Assembly: GCA_903872425.1 (NCBI GenBank)
Contig: CAIQKQ010000288.1
Location: 1 to 39,867, forward strand
Origin: an uncultured Opitutia bacterium
Lineage (GTDB): Bacteria; Verrucomicrobiota; Verrucomicrobiia; Opitutales; Opitutaceae
DNA length: 39,867 bases
Reading direction: 5' to 3'
Under the pieces are notes generated by a model. It saw nothing but the letters and a program-made list of their open reading frames with translations, was not told the origin of the DNA and ran no database searches. Below, piece after piece: positions 8,116 through 16,257 of the stretch. How positions within the stretch are numbered: position 1 is the first letter of the stretch; each line of letters starts with the position of its first letter. Both the position numbers and the translations under genes were made by a program.

Positions 8116-8298
8116 AACCACAATCTAGCGCCGCTACCCGCGATTGCCAAGCCGATTTTGCTCAGTACCCTACGGGAAAACCAGTGCGCCGGGCCACGCC
8201 CCGAGCGGTTAAAATGCTCGATCTCTCCGACCGTCAGGCAGCGCCATCCCACTGCTGATTTGTCGTGCTATTCCATCCCGCTACTGCGACACTTCGGC

Positions 8299-8361
8299 AT
8301 GGCCTCCAAAAAACCCGCCAAGAAAACGGCGAAGAAACCTGCCAAGAAGGGCAAGAAGTAA
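8299..8361 (+). CDS. Very small Lys/Ala/Pro-rich basic peptide (histone H1 tail-like)
   Basis: A 20-residue peptide starting at ATG 8299 and made almost entirely of Lys, Ala and Pro in KKPAKK/KKTAKK steps, with 11 lysines. It has no hydrophobic segment. Such repeats resemble the disordered C-terminal tails of eukaryotic linker histone H1 and of bacterial Hc1/AlgP-type proteins, which bind DNA or RNA by charge. A strong intrinsic terminator begins 24 nt after the stop codon, so a short transcript appears to end here. The same frame is open upstream to about 7999, but that part is antisense to the neighbouring exported protein and shows no domain. No clear Shine-Dalgarno sequence precedes the ATG. 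It could instead be the tail of a non-coding RNA. Confidence 0.6.
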   Translation: MASKKPAKKTAKKPAKKGKK

Positions 8362-8385
8362 CCTTTGCGTTACGGCTTCAACTCG

Positions 8386-8413
8386 ACGCCGGCCCGCAAG
8401 GGCCGGCGTTTTT
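8386..8413 (+). terminator. Intrinsic terminator after the Lys-rich peptide gene
   Basis: A perfect 10-bp stem ACGCCGGCCC (8386-8395) and GGGCCGGCGT (8400-8409) closes a GCAA tetraloop and is followed by a run of T. It is one of the clearest rho-independent terminators in the window and lies on the plus strand, pointing at the convergent thyX-like gene. Confidence 0.88.
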
Positions 8414-8455
8414 ATTTTCGCCCGCGCCAAGCCGCCAGATCAGGAGCACTCTGCC

Positions 8456-9802
8456 TCACTCCGGTTCGGCGGTGCCTTCTGTAACGAAGTCACGAGCCTC
8501 GGGGACTTGCTTCAGAAACTCCCGCAGCGCGGCGCTTAGGTGCTCGGCATAGCGGAAGTGCGCGCCTAGGCCCGTCCGCAGCTCGGCCTCGTAGATGAAC
8601 TTGTCGGCGTGCGTACTGTGCTCGAAGGGCGTCTGCGCGCCGAGCAGCAGCGAATAAACGTAGGCCGGCGAGCCGCGCGCCAACAGCTCACGCGTAAGGT
8701 CGAGTTGGTCGGCGAGCAGCGCGGCATGGTGGGCGTGACGGATCTCCGGCGGCAGGTAGAAGCCCGCCTGGATGAGCGGCGTGTAACGATGGCCGGTGCG
8801 ATGGCGGTTGAGGTCACGCAGCTCGGCGAGCGCTAAGTTGTTCCACGCAAACGAAACCCGCATACGGCGCGTGGCGGTGCCTTGGTAGCCATAGCGGTTG
8901 GCGCGGTGACGGAGCGACTCGGCGACGGGTTGCGTCTCGGGGAGAAACGGTGGCGTGGCGCGGTCCGCACGGACCCACACTTCGTCGGCAAGCGGTGCAG
9001 CCGAAAGTCTTTCTCGGCCGAGTGCGAGCGACGCGGCGAGCTCCTGCGCGGCCTGCGCCGCGTAGGAGCTCTCGGCAAAACTGTGGCGCATCAGGCGCGG
9101 GGAAATTTTCAGCAGTTCGTCGCGTATCAGCCGCGCGGCAGCGCGGGCCTCGGGATGCGGGAGCGAGTCGAGATGTTTCACGGTCGCGGCCCACATGCGC
9201 GAGGTCTGCACGAGGCCGAGGCTGGTGCGCGTGGCGAGCGGAATAAAATAGCGTGCGCGGTCGAGTCCGTAGTTTTTGCGGAGGCGTGTGACGACGGCGG
9301 GCTTCGCGTCGGGCGGGAGACGGACGAGTGCGGAGTTGGCGAGGGCGAGCGCGTCGAGTCGCGCGTATTCGGCATGGTAAGCGGCGAAGGCGCGGGCCAT
9401 CACGTCGCGCCAGCGTGGGGCGAGGTCGGCAGGGACGCCCAACTCGTCGGGGGTCGGCAGATTCGCGGCGTCCATCGTGATGTAGCGCGTGCTCGACTCT
9501 TGGCCGTCGGCCATCGTGGCGATCTCAAAAATTTTGTAGGCGAGCCACATCGAGACGTCGTCGAGCGCGACGGCGAGACCGCCGGTGAGTCCGCCGATGG
9601 ACGCGTGGCCGTAGTCCACAAAGTTGAGGATGCGGTCGATGGACGCGTCGGGATTGGCGAGGTCCACCTTGGCGAGGATGGCGGCGATCCCGGAGTTGCT
9701 GCGCGAGTAACGGGCGAGCACAGACGCCAGCAACTCGGGTGTGACCTGCGGGAGGCTGGCAGCCGAGGGCGGCGGGACGAGGGCAAGGCCGGTGACTTTC
9801 AT
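8456..9802 (-). CDS. ThyX-like protein with two tandem ThyX-type halves
   Basis: A 448-residue protein, about twice the usual 220-250 of flavin-dependent thymidylate synthase ThyX, which methylates dUMP to dTMP using FAD. The first half has DYGHASIGG (63-71), matching the ThyX HxS/EH region, and QESSTRY (101-107), matching its SxR-Y substrate segment, but lacks the RHR flavin-site triplet. The second half has LNRHRTGHRYTP (331-342), which keeps RHR, and a FEHSTHADKF segment near 390. The halves therefore look complementary, as expected for a fused dimer whose active sites lie between subunits. The start is the ATG at 9802; a TTG at 9847 would add 15 residues. Enzymatic activity is inferred, not shown. 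Confidence 0.8.
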   Translation of the reverse strand: MKVTGLALVPPPSAASLPQVTPELLASVLARYSRSNSGIAAILAKVDLANPDASIDRILNFVDYGHASIGGLTGGLAVALDDVSMWLAYKIFEIATMADGQESSTRYITMDAANLPTPDELGVPADLAPRWRDVMARAFAAYHAEYARLDALALANSALVRLPPDAKPAVVTRLRKNYGLDRARYFIPLATRTSLGLVQTSRMWAATVKHLDSLPHPEARAAARLIRDELLKISPRLMRHSFAESSYAAQAAQELAASLALGRERLSAAPLADEVWVRADRATPPFLPETQPVAESLRHRANRYGYQGTATRRMRVSFAWNNLALAELRDLNRHRTGHRYTPLIQAGFYLPPEIRHAHHAALLADQLDLTRELLARGSPAYVYSLLLGAQTPFEHSTHADKFIYEAELRTGLGAHFRYAEHLSAALREFLKQVPEARDFVTEGTAEPE

Positions 9803-9907
9803 GCGAGAAACTGGAGCATGGCCGCAAGAAAGTGCAAAAAACGCCAAGATAGGAAGCGGGAAAACGCGCCTGACTCGCTCAGTAAGACCGCATTAACAGT
9901 CGCCCGC

Positions 9908-11221
9908 TCACCGGTCGCGCATCTCCATCGTTCCCAGTCCGCGCATCGTCGCATCTGTCACTGCGCGAAATGTCCACTGGCCCGGCCAGTCGCGGTGCAT
10001 AAGCTGATCGAGCCGGTCAGAGCCGCCCGAAACCGCCACATCACGCCGCAGCCTTGTGCCGGTCGCCTGCAACAGCGGCAATCGCTCCGCGCTCGCCCGC
10101 GTCAGCCCTTCCATAATCGCCGCCAGCAAGTGCGTCTTCGTGGTCGCCAGGGTGACCTGCCGAAACGCACCTTGCCGCTGCTCGATGCTCGTGCGCTCGC
10201 CTGCCATGTAGGGCTCGAATTCCACGCCGCACGCCGCCGACGCGCCGAGCTTACTCAGCCGACGGAACTCCTTGCGAAAATCCTCCAACGGCATCCCTGG
10301 GAAAAATTGGTCGCGTGCCCAGTAGATCGACGACGCCATCGCCGCAATGGTACTCACCTGCAGCCAACGCCCCTGCACCCCGAGTGCGCGCGTGAGCAAC
10401 CGTTCGTGCGGCTTCGGCCGGTCCGTACACAGTGCGAGCACGTCCGTCGAGCCGACGACGTTAAATAATTGCCCCGGCCGCGCGCCTGCGAGCAACATCC
10501 CCGCGCTGCCATCCATGATGCCGACCATCATCGGCGTGCCCGCGCGCAACCCGAATTTCGCCGCCGCCGCCGCCGTGACCGCCCCGCCGATGCGGTCGGC
10601 GTCGACCACCTCAGGTAACAGCGCCCTACTCACGCCGAGATTCGAGCACAGCTCCGCGCTCCAACCGGAAAGACCCATCGTGTCGTAAAGCCCGGTGAAC
10701 GACGCGTTCGACGGATCAGTCACCCGCGCGCCCGTGAACTGCCGGTGGAGAAACGTGTTCAGGTGCCCAACAAGGTCTGCGCGTTTCAACCGTGCTGGCT
10801 GGTTCGCCTTGTACCACGCCCAGGTCGTCGAGCTGATGCCACCGGGAAACGGCCGGTTGCCGCAAAGTTTCAAGTGCCGTGCCTTGCCGATGCGCCGCTC
10901 AATGGCGTGCGCGAACTCCACACTACGTCGGTCTTGGTGCGTCACGATAGGCGTGAGCGCGCGGCCTTGACGGTCCATCACCACCCAGGCCGGAGACATC
11001 GTGGCGAGCGCGATGCCGTCAACTTGCCGCGCCCGCCCGCCGAGCCCGGCGATCGCGATCTTGATCGCGCCGAGCAACTCATCGGGATCAACCTCGACCT
11101 TTGCTCCGGTAAGCCGGGAGCGAAAAAACGCGCGTGGCGACTCCGCCACGACCTTAGGGCCGCGCAAAATTCCCGTGATGACCGAAGAAGAACCGATGTC
11201 GAGACCGAGCAAAGTGGACAT
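9908..11221 (-). CDS. FGGY-family carbohydrate kinase
   Basis: A 437-residue ATP-dependent sugar kinase of the FGGY/xylulokinase type. The N-terminal phosphate-binding loop is LLGLDIGSSSVITG (4-17); the middle has the substrate-site segment GIMDGSAGML and the second lobe begins with NVVGSTDVLALC. The C-terminal half contains EPYMAGERT and the adenosine-loop segment AVSGGSDRLDQLM. It is shorter than many members (480-520). The phosphorylated sugar is not clear from sequence; xylulose or another ketose/polyol is possible. The mazG-like gene lies just upstream on the same strand (61 bp gap) and the thyX-like gene follows after 105 bp, so one transcript could carry all three, though the functions do not obviously belong together. 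Confidence 0.85.
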   Translation of the reverse strand: MSTLLGLDIGSSSVITGILRGPKVVAESPRAFFRSRLTGAKVEVDPDELLGAIKIAIAGLGGRARQVDGIALATMSPAWVVMDRQGRALTPIVTHQDRRSVEFAHAIERRIGKARHLKLCGNRPFPGGISSTTWAWYKANQPARLKRADLVGHLNTFLHRQFTGARVTDPSNASFTGLYDTMGLSGWSAELCSNLGVSRALLPEVVDADRIGGAVTAAAAAKFGLRAGTPMMVGIMDGSAGMLLAGARPGQLFNVVGSTDVLALCTDRPKPHERLLTRALGVQGRWLQVSTIAAMASSIYWARDQFFPGMPLEDFRKEFRRLSKLGASAACGVEFEPYMAGERTSIEQRQGAFRQVTLATTKTHLLAAIMEGLTRASAERLPLLQATGTRLRRDVAVSGGSDRLDQLMHRDWPGQWTFRAVTDATMRGLGTMEMRDR

Positions 11222-11282
11222 GACAAAGCACTTTGCCGGCGGCGGCCACCGCTGGCAACGCCGGATTCGCCCGACGGCCGAC

Positions 11283-11657
11283 TTACAGTTCGGTGTATTT
11301 CTCCGCCCGGCCGCGCGCCTTCTCGACGGGATATTTTTTGGCGTTGGTGACCATCTTGGCCTCGATGGCTGCGGCCACGTCGAGGCCGGTCACGTTGGCG
11401 AATTCCAACGCGTAGATCACGACGTCGGCCAGCTCCTCGGAAATTTTCTGCAGCTTGGCTACATCCGCCACAACCGCCCGCGAGGCCTCCGGGGTGGCCC
11501 ACAGAAAATGTTCCATGAGCTCGGCGGCTTCTGCGGCGAGCGCCATGCTGAGATTTTTCGGCGCGTGAAACTGCTCCCAGTCGCGCTCGCGGGCAAAGGC
11601 GAGCACGCGGGTCTTAAGCTCGGCAAGGGTGGCGGTGGAGTCGGTGAGCGCGGCCAT
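11283..11657 (-). CDS. MazG-like nucleotide pyrophosphohydrolase (dCTPase-type)
   Basis: A 124-residue all-alpha NTP pyrophosphohydrolase. The magnesium-binding carboxylates appear as EAAELMEHF and EELADVVIYAL, the two EExxE/ExxD helices of the MazG/dCTPP fold, preceded by the segment WEQFHAPKNLSMAL typical of the dCTP pyrophosphatase group. Such enzymes hydrolyse damaged or modified deoxynucleotides to monophosphates and so clean the nucleotide pool. The start is set at the ATG at 11657, as in relatives; a longer frame to 11723 would add 22 residues with two cysteines and no similarity that I recognise. It is first in a minus-strand run with the FGGY kinase and the thyX-like gene. Confidence 0.87.
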   Translation of the reverse strand: MAALTDSTATLAELKTRVLAFARERDWEQFHAPKNLSMALAAEAAELMEHFLWATPEASRAVVADVAKLQKISEELADVVIYALEFANVTGLDVAAAIEAKMVTNAKKYPVEKARGRAEKYTEL

Positions 11658-11850
11658 GATGCTACCATCCGTGGCGAAATTTTCGCCGCGCCGCAACACT
11701 TCGCCGCAGGAGCATCCGGTCATGCAGTTGATCCGCCGGCTGGCCGGTGCGGGCAGGCTCTACCATTAGAATTCACTGGTGATTGCCCCCCTCTCCGGTG
11801 AATAAATCGTATTGTCATCCTCTCTCCGCCATGTCCACCTTTTCGCCCCC

Positions 11851-12975
11851 ATGAAAAACTCCCCCTACCTCCCTGTCACCTTGGCTGTTCTCGGGCTACT
11901 CTGCACCCTGGCGGTTCCCGCCAGCCTTATCCACGCCGCTGATGCCGCACCAGCAGCACCTGCCGCACCCGGCCAGCCGCCTGGCGGATTTCCAGGCGGT
12001 GCGGGCGGATTTCCAGGCGGTGCGGGGGGATTTCCAGGCGGCGCGGGGGGATTTCAAGGTGGTTTTCCCGGAGGCGCGCCTGCCGGCGGCCAGCGCGGTG
12101 GACCGCGAGGCGGCGGACGCGGTGGCTATGCGATCGGTCCGGCCGCGCCCGTGCCGCCGGAGGTCGCAATTCCGCACCCGACTACTGAAGAGATCACGCA
12201 GGCCGAGGCCGCGCTGAACCGCTTGGCCGAAACGGATCCGGCGACCAAGTCGCTCGTCGAAAAATATCCAGGCACCACCTTTTCGCTGAAGCCGCGCGTC
12301 AACATCGCCGCCACCTATACGCAGACTGGGCAGCGCAACGCCACCTACGCCGGCAGAGGTGGAATCGGGCGGCACTATACCTTCGTCGCGCGGGCCAACC
12401 AAGGCGACATTGACCTGCTCTTCCACGGCGACTCGATCACCGACTGGTGGCAGCAGGCTGGCGCGCAGGGTGGCAAGGAGGTCTTCGACAAATATTTTGG
12501 CGGCCTGAAGGTAGCTAATTTCGCCATCGCTGGTGACACGACGCAGGGTCTTCTGTGGGGCTTGCAAAACGGCGAAGGCCAGGGCTTCTCGCCCAAGGCC
12601 ATCATGCTGATGATCGGCACCAACAACACCGGTTCCAGCACCGGACCGCAGATCGCCGAGGGCGTGGGAGCAGTGGTCATGGAGATGCGGAAGGATTTCC
12701 CGAACGCGAAGATCCTTCTGCTAGCCATCTTCCCGCGTGGTGCCGGCCCGAATGATGGAGCCCGCCGCAAGAACGACGAGGCGAACAAGATCATCGCCAA
12801 GCTCGACGACAACGAGCACGTGTTCTTCATGGATCTCGGTCCAAAATTCCTCGATCCTACTACCGGAGTATTGCTACCTGGCCTATTCCGTAACGACAAC
12901 CTGCACCCGGCCGCCCCCGGCTACGAAGTCTGGGCGCAGGCCGTGAAGGACAAACTCGCCGAGCTGATGAAGTAA
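11851..12975 (+). CDS. Secreted SGNH/GDSL hydrolase with Gly-rich repeat linker
   Basis: A 374-residue exported protein. Residues 1-30 form a signal peptide ending at IHAADA. A Gly-Phe-Pro-rich linker (about 44-92) holds GGFPGGA repeats, and the hydrolase domain follows: block I FHGDSITDWW (191-200, nucleophile Ser195), block III GTNN (256-259, Asn258) and block V NDNLHPAAPGY (348-358, Asp349 and His352). This is the lysophospholipase/acetylhydrolase-like group of SGNH esterases, often active on acetylated glycans or platelet-activating-factor-like lipids. The start is the ATG at 11851 because it begins the signal peptide. A strong terminator follows the stop codon. The substrate cannot be assigned from sequence. 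Confidence 0.9.
   Translation: MKNSPYLPVTLAVLGLLCTLAVPASLIHAADAAPAAPAAPGQPPGGFPGGAGGFPGGAGGFPGGAGGFQGGFPGGAPAGGQRGGPRGGGRGGYAIGPAAPVPPEVAIPHPTTEEITQAEAALNRLAETDPATKSLVEKYPGTTFSLKPRVNIAATYTQTGQRNATYAGRGGIGRHYTFVARANQGDIDLLFHGDSITDWWQQAGAQGGKEVFDKYFGGLKVANFAIAGDTTQGLLWGLQNGEGQGFSPKAIMLMIGTNNTGSSTGPQIAEGVGAVVMEMRKDFPNAKILLLAIFPRGAGPNDGARRKNDEANKIIAKLDDNEHVFFMDLGPKFLDPTTGVLLPGLFRNDNLHPAAPGYEVWAQAVKDKLAELMK
11983..12062 (+). repeat. 21-nt tandem repeat inside the SGNH hydrolase gene
   Basis: Three adjacent 21-nt units (11983-12003, 12004-12024, 12025-12045) are identical or differ at only two positions, and a fourth (from 12046) is partly degraded. Each unit encodes GGFPGGA. Being in frame, unit gain or loss would change the linker length without breaking the enzyme. 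Confidence 0.9.
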
Positions 12976-13019
12976 GTGTGGCAGGCCATTTCCGCGTTAC
13001 TTCTCTAGTTGCAGTACTT

Positions 13020-13050
13020 GCCCGCCGCCGTTTACGGCGGCGGGCTTCTT
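13020..13050 (+). terminator. Intrinsic terminator after the SGNH hydrolase gene
   Basis: A perfect 11-bp stem GCCCGCCGCCG (13020-13030) and CGGCGGCGGGC (13035-13045) closes a TTTA loop and is followed by TTCTT. The T tract is short, but the stem is very stable. Confidence 0.8.
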
Positions 13051-13188
13051 CTGCGCCGGCCAACCCATGGCGGCGCTGAGTCTGGCCTGCCCGAGGCGTG
13101 ATGATGTTTCACGCCGTAAGCAATTTTCGCTCGCGGTTTGTCTGCGGCCGCCCACCTTCAGTCCCACCCCACCTGTTTTCGTTTTCCC

Positions 13189-15666
13189 GTGTCTCCCGTA
13201 AACCTTCTTTTCCTCCGGCGAAAATTCGCCGCTATCGCTTCGCTTACTCTGCTGGCGCCGGTCTTGGCCCGCGCCAGTGAGGCCGACATTCGCGTCCCCG
13301 ACCTCACGTCGGTGAGCTTTCTCGATGGCACGCTCAGCGGTACGACCGTGCTAACTATCGGGCTAGTTGTTTGCCTCGCCGGCGCGGCCTACGGTTGGTG
13401 GCAATATCTTCAGACCAAGCGCCTGCCCGTCCACCCGGCGATGACCGGGGTGGCGCAAATCATTTGGGAGACGTGCAAGACCTACCTGTTCCAACAGGGT
13501 AAATTTCTCGCTATCCTCTGGGTGCTCGTGGCCGGCTGTATCGGCTCCTATTTTGGGGCGCTGCTGCACGAGCCGTTAGGCCATGTCGCCGCCATCCTGC
13601 TCGCGTCGGTGGCCGGGATGCTGGGCAGCTATGGCGTGGCGTGGTTTGGCATTCGCATCAACACCGTGGCCAACGCCCGCACAGCTTTTTCATCACTCCA
13701 AGGCCGACCGCTTGACACGTTGTCGATTCCGCTAAAATCCGGCATGAGCATCGGTCTGCTCCTGATCTCGACCGAGCTATTTTTCATGATTTGTATTCTG
13801 CGGTTTCTGCCACGCGAACTGGCCGGGCCGTGTTTCCTCGGCTTCGCCATCGGCGAGTCACTCGGAGCGTCGTGTCTGCGCATCGGCGGCGGCATCTTCA
13901 CCAAGATCGCCGATATCGGCGCGGACTTGATGAAGATCGTCTTCAATCTACCCGAGGACGACCCGCGCAACCCTGGGGTGATCGCTGACTGCACGGGTGA
14001 CAACGCCGGCGACTCGGTCGGCCCGACCGCGGACGGGTTTGAGACCTACGGCGTCACGGGTGTCGCGCTGATCGCGTTCCTCGCGCTCACCTTTAGCGCA
14101 CCGGCCTACCAGCCGCTCTGCGCGGTGCTCATCGTGTGGCTCTTCGCCATGAGCATTTTGATGGTGCTGTCCTCACTGGTGAGCTACGTCGCCAATGCGT
14201 CTGTGAGCAAAATCCTTTACGGTGGCTCGGGCGATTTCAATTATGAGCAGCCGCTCACCAACCTCGTGTGGCTGACCTCGGTCGTCTCCATCGTCGTGAC
14301 CTACGCGGCGAGCTGGCTGCTACTCGCGCACCACCCGCTGTGTGGCCCCGACCTGTGGTGGACCCTCGCCACGATCATCTCGCTTGGGACTGCCGCTGGT
14401 GCGCTCATCCCCGAAATGACAAAAGTTTTCACCAGCACCGAATCGCGTCATGTAAAGGAAGTTGTCACCTCCTCGCGGCAGGGCGGTGCATCGCTCAACA
14501 TTCTCAGCGGCCTGGTGGCGGGAAATTTCTCCGCGTTCTGGACCGGTCTGGTCATTCTGACCCTGATGCTCGGTGCGGGTTACTTTGCCACGCAGGAGCC
14601 TTTCCAGACCATGATGCCCGAGGCGTTCCGCTTCGCCGCGCCGATTTTTGCGTTCGGCCTCGTGGCGTTTGGCTTTCTCAGCATGGGACCGGTGATCATC
14701 GCGGTGGACTCATTCGGCCCCGTGACCGACAACGCTCAGTCGATCTACGAGCTCTCGCAAATCGAAAAGCGCCACGGCATAACCACCGAAATCGAGCGCG
14801 ACTTTGGCTTCAAGCCCGACTTCAAGCATGCCAAGCACCAGCTTGAGAAAGCCGACGGCGCAGGCAACACCTTCAAGGCCACTGCCAAGCCTGTGCTCAT
14901 CGGCACCGCAGTTGTCGGCGCGACCACGATGATTTTCGGCATTATCATCATGCTGCGCGCTCTCTATCCCGATACAGCGGAGCGGCTGTCACTCATTCGC
15001 CCGGAGCCAATCATGGGCCTCCTCATGGGCGGCGCGGTCATCTACTGGTTTACTGGCGCGAGCATGCAAGCTGTCGTCACTGGGGCCTACCGCGCCGTCG
15101 TCTACATCAAGGATAACATGCGGCTCGACGCGGCCACCGCCTCAACGGAGGCCTCAAAGGAGGTCGTCCACATCTGCACGCAGTATGCCCAACGTGGCAT
15201 GGTCAACATCTTCATCGTCATTTTTTGCTTCGCGTTGTCGCTGGCTTTCTTCGACCCGTTTTTCTTCATCGGTTATCTCATCGGCCTAGCGTTTTTCGGC
15301 CTGTTTCAGGCCATCTTTATGGCCAACGCGGGCGGCGCCTGGGACAACGCCAAGAAAATCGTCGAGGTCGACCTCGACATGAAGCACACCGCGCTGCACG
15401 CCGCCACCGTCGTGGGCGACACCGTGGGCGACCCCTTCAAGGACACCTCATCCGTCTCGCTGAATCCCGTGATTAAGTTCACCACGCTCTTTGGCCTGCT
15501 CGCGGTGGAAATTGCAGTCCAGATGCCCCCGAAGTTGAAGCACATGCTAGCTGCGGTGCTGTTCATCGTCGGACTGGTATTCGTATATCGCAGCTTCTAC
15601 GGCATGAGAATCCCAGTGGATGAAAAAGACGGCGCGGTGGTCTCACACCAGATGAAAAAAGATTGA
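13189..15666 (+). CDS. hppA: Membrane-bound ion-translocating pyrophosphatase, divergent clade
   Basis: An 825-residue polytopic protein that couples pyrophosphate hydrolysis to ion pumping. Recognisable family segments are PEDDPRNPG, ADCTGDNAGDSVGPTADGFE, FGPVTDNA, GGAWDNAKK and VVGDTVGDPFKDTSS. Some normally fixed positions differ: the loop usually reading DVGADLVGKVE is DIGADLMKIVF here, so the Lys and Glu of the DX7KXE motif are replaced, and the GNTT(A/K)A segment reads GNTFKA, with Lys where potassium-independent enzymes have it. A clade of divergent, sodium-regulated proton pumps is known; membership is inferred. An N-terminal hydrophobic stretch ending ARASEAD may be a signal peptide. 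The start is uncertain: GTG 13189 is preferred over TTG 13138, and no Shine-Dalgarno sequence is clear. Confidence 0.88.
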   Translation: MSPVNLLFLRRKFAAIASLTLLAPVLARASEADIRVPDLTSVSFLDGTLSGTTVLTIGLVVCLAGAAYGWWQYLQTKRLPVHPAMTGVAQIIWETCKTYLFQQGKFLAILWVLVAGCIGSYFGALLHEPLGHVAAILLASVAGMLGSYGVAWFGIRINTVANARTAFSSLQGRPLDTLSIPLKSGMSIGLLLISTELFFMICILRFLPRELAGPCFLGFAIGESLGASCLRIGGGIFTKIADIGADLMKIVFNLPEDDPRNPGVIADCTGDNAGDSVGPTADGFETYGVTGVALIAFLALTFSAPAYQPLCAVLIVWLFAMSILMVLSSLVSYVANASVSKILYGGSGDFNYEQPLTNLVWLTSVVSIVVTYAASWLLLAHHPLCGPDLWWTLATIISLGTAAGALIPEMTKVFTSTESRHVKEVVTSSRQGGASLNILSGLVAGNFSAFWTGLVILTLMLGAGYFATQEPFQTMMPEAFRFAAPIFAFGLVAFGFLSMGPVIIAVDSFGPVTDNAQSIYELSQIEKRHGITTEIERDFGFKPDFKHAKHQLEKADGAGNTFKATAKPVLIGTAVVGATTMIFGIIIMLRALYPDTAERLSLIRPEPIMGLLMGGAVIYWFTGASMQAVVTGAYRAVVYIKDNMRLDAATASTEASKEVVHICTQYAQRGMVNIFIVIFCFALSLAFFDPFFFIGYLIGLAFFGLFQAIFMANAGGAWDNAKKIVEVDLDMKHTALHAATVVGDTVGDPFKDTSSVSLNPVIKFTTLFGLLAVEIAVQMPPKLKHMLAAVLFIVGLVFVYRSFYGMRIPVDEKDGAVVSHQMKKD

Positions 15667-15752
15667 GCGAAACGGCTGCGGTTCCCCCGCGCCCCCTACC
15701 CCTGGGCCCGTGACGAAGTCAGTTGCGGGATCCGTTTCCATCCAGACGTGGC

Positions 15753-15828
15753 TGGTGGGCCCACTGGGATTCGAACCCAGAACCAAGGGATTATGAGTCC
15801 CCTGCTCTGACCATTGAGCTATAGGCCC
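15753..15828 (-). tRNA. ileX: tRNA-Ile (CAU anticodon, lysidine-modified type)
   Basis: A complete cloverleaf of 76 nt with encoded CCA. The acceptor stem is GGGCCTA pairing with TGGGCCC, the T loop contains GGTTCGAATCC, and the anticodon loop is CTCATAA, giving CAU. The anticodon arm and body match tRNA-Ile2 rather than initiator or elongator methionine tRNAs: C34 is expected to be converted to lysidine by TilS so that the tRNA reads AUA. It lies downstream of the pyrophosphatase gene on the opposite strand. No direct repeat of its 3' end is seen nearby, so there is no sign of an integrated element. Confidence 0.93.
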
Positions 15829-16257
15829 GCAATGCACCGGGATGCTTGCCGTATCGGCGGGCGGCGTCGAGTTTATTGCGGTAGCGCGGGCGGCAGACTA
15901 TGAGCGAAGCCGACGCGACGATTTTGAGCGCAAAAGAACCAGCAGGGTAGAGGTGGCGGGGATGAAGGGTCCAGAGGCGCATGAACACCATACGCATGAG
16001 ATGCATTGGTTTTGAGAACGCATAATTACGGTCAAAAAGTCGGCTTAATGCAGGGTTAAGGGTATCGTCAGGACACTCTTGCCGACCGACTCCAAGCCCA
16101 TCGGCGAGCATCTCTACATATGCAGGCAGAGTTTGGCCTGACGCAGCGGTATCTTTCTGAATAATCGCAGCGGCAGCCGGGTTCAGCCGCTATGGTTAGT
16201 ATGCCACGAGAAAACTAGGTGATGGAGCGGCTAGATTTGATCTCGCCGGTGAAGCCT
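15829..16257. other. 429-bp gap with no recognisable gene
   Basis: Between the tRNA and the RluA-type gene I find no convincing reading frame. A minus-strand frame (15791-16111) has to run through the tRNA to reach its stop codon and has no domain. The part next to the tRNA should hold its promoter, but no clear -35/-10 pair stands out. The base composition is more AT-rich from about 16010 than in flanking genes, so it may be a decayed gene. Confidence 0.5.

Noticed and set aside
7999-8298. Upstream extension of the Lys-rich peptide frame
   Set aside because: It runs antisense to the exported protein's signal peptide and through the intergenic region, and has no domain; only the last 20 codons look real.
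11983-12062. Possible CRISPR-like repeat block
   Set aside because: The units are contiguous, without spacers, and are in frame within the SGNH hydrolase gene.
15791-16111. 106-codon minus-strand frame
   Set aside because: Its last 13 or so codons are the tRNA-Ile gene itself, and the protein has no recognisable feature.
15753-16257. tRNA as an attachment site for an integrated island
   Set aside because: No integrase gene and no repeat of the tRNA 3' end were found nearby; the flanking genes are ordinary.
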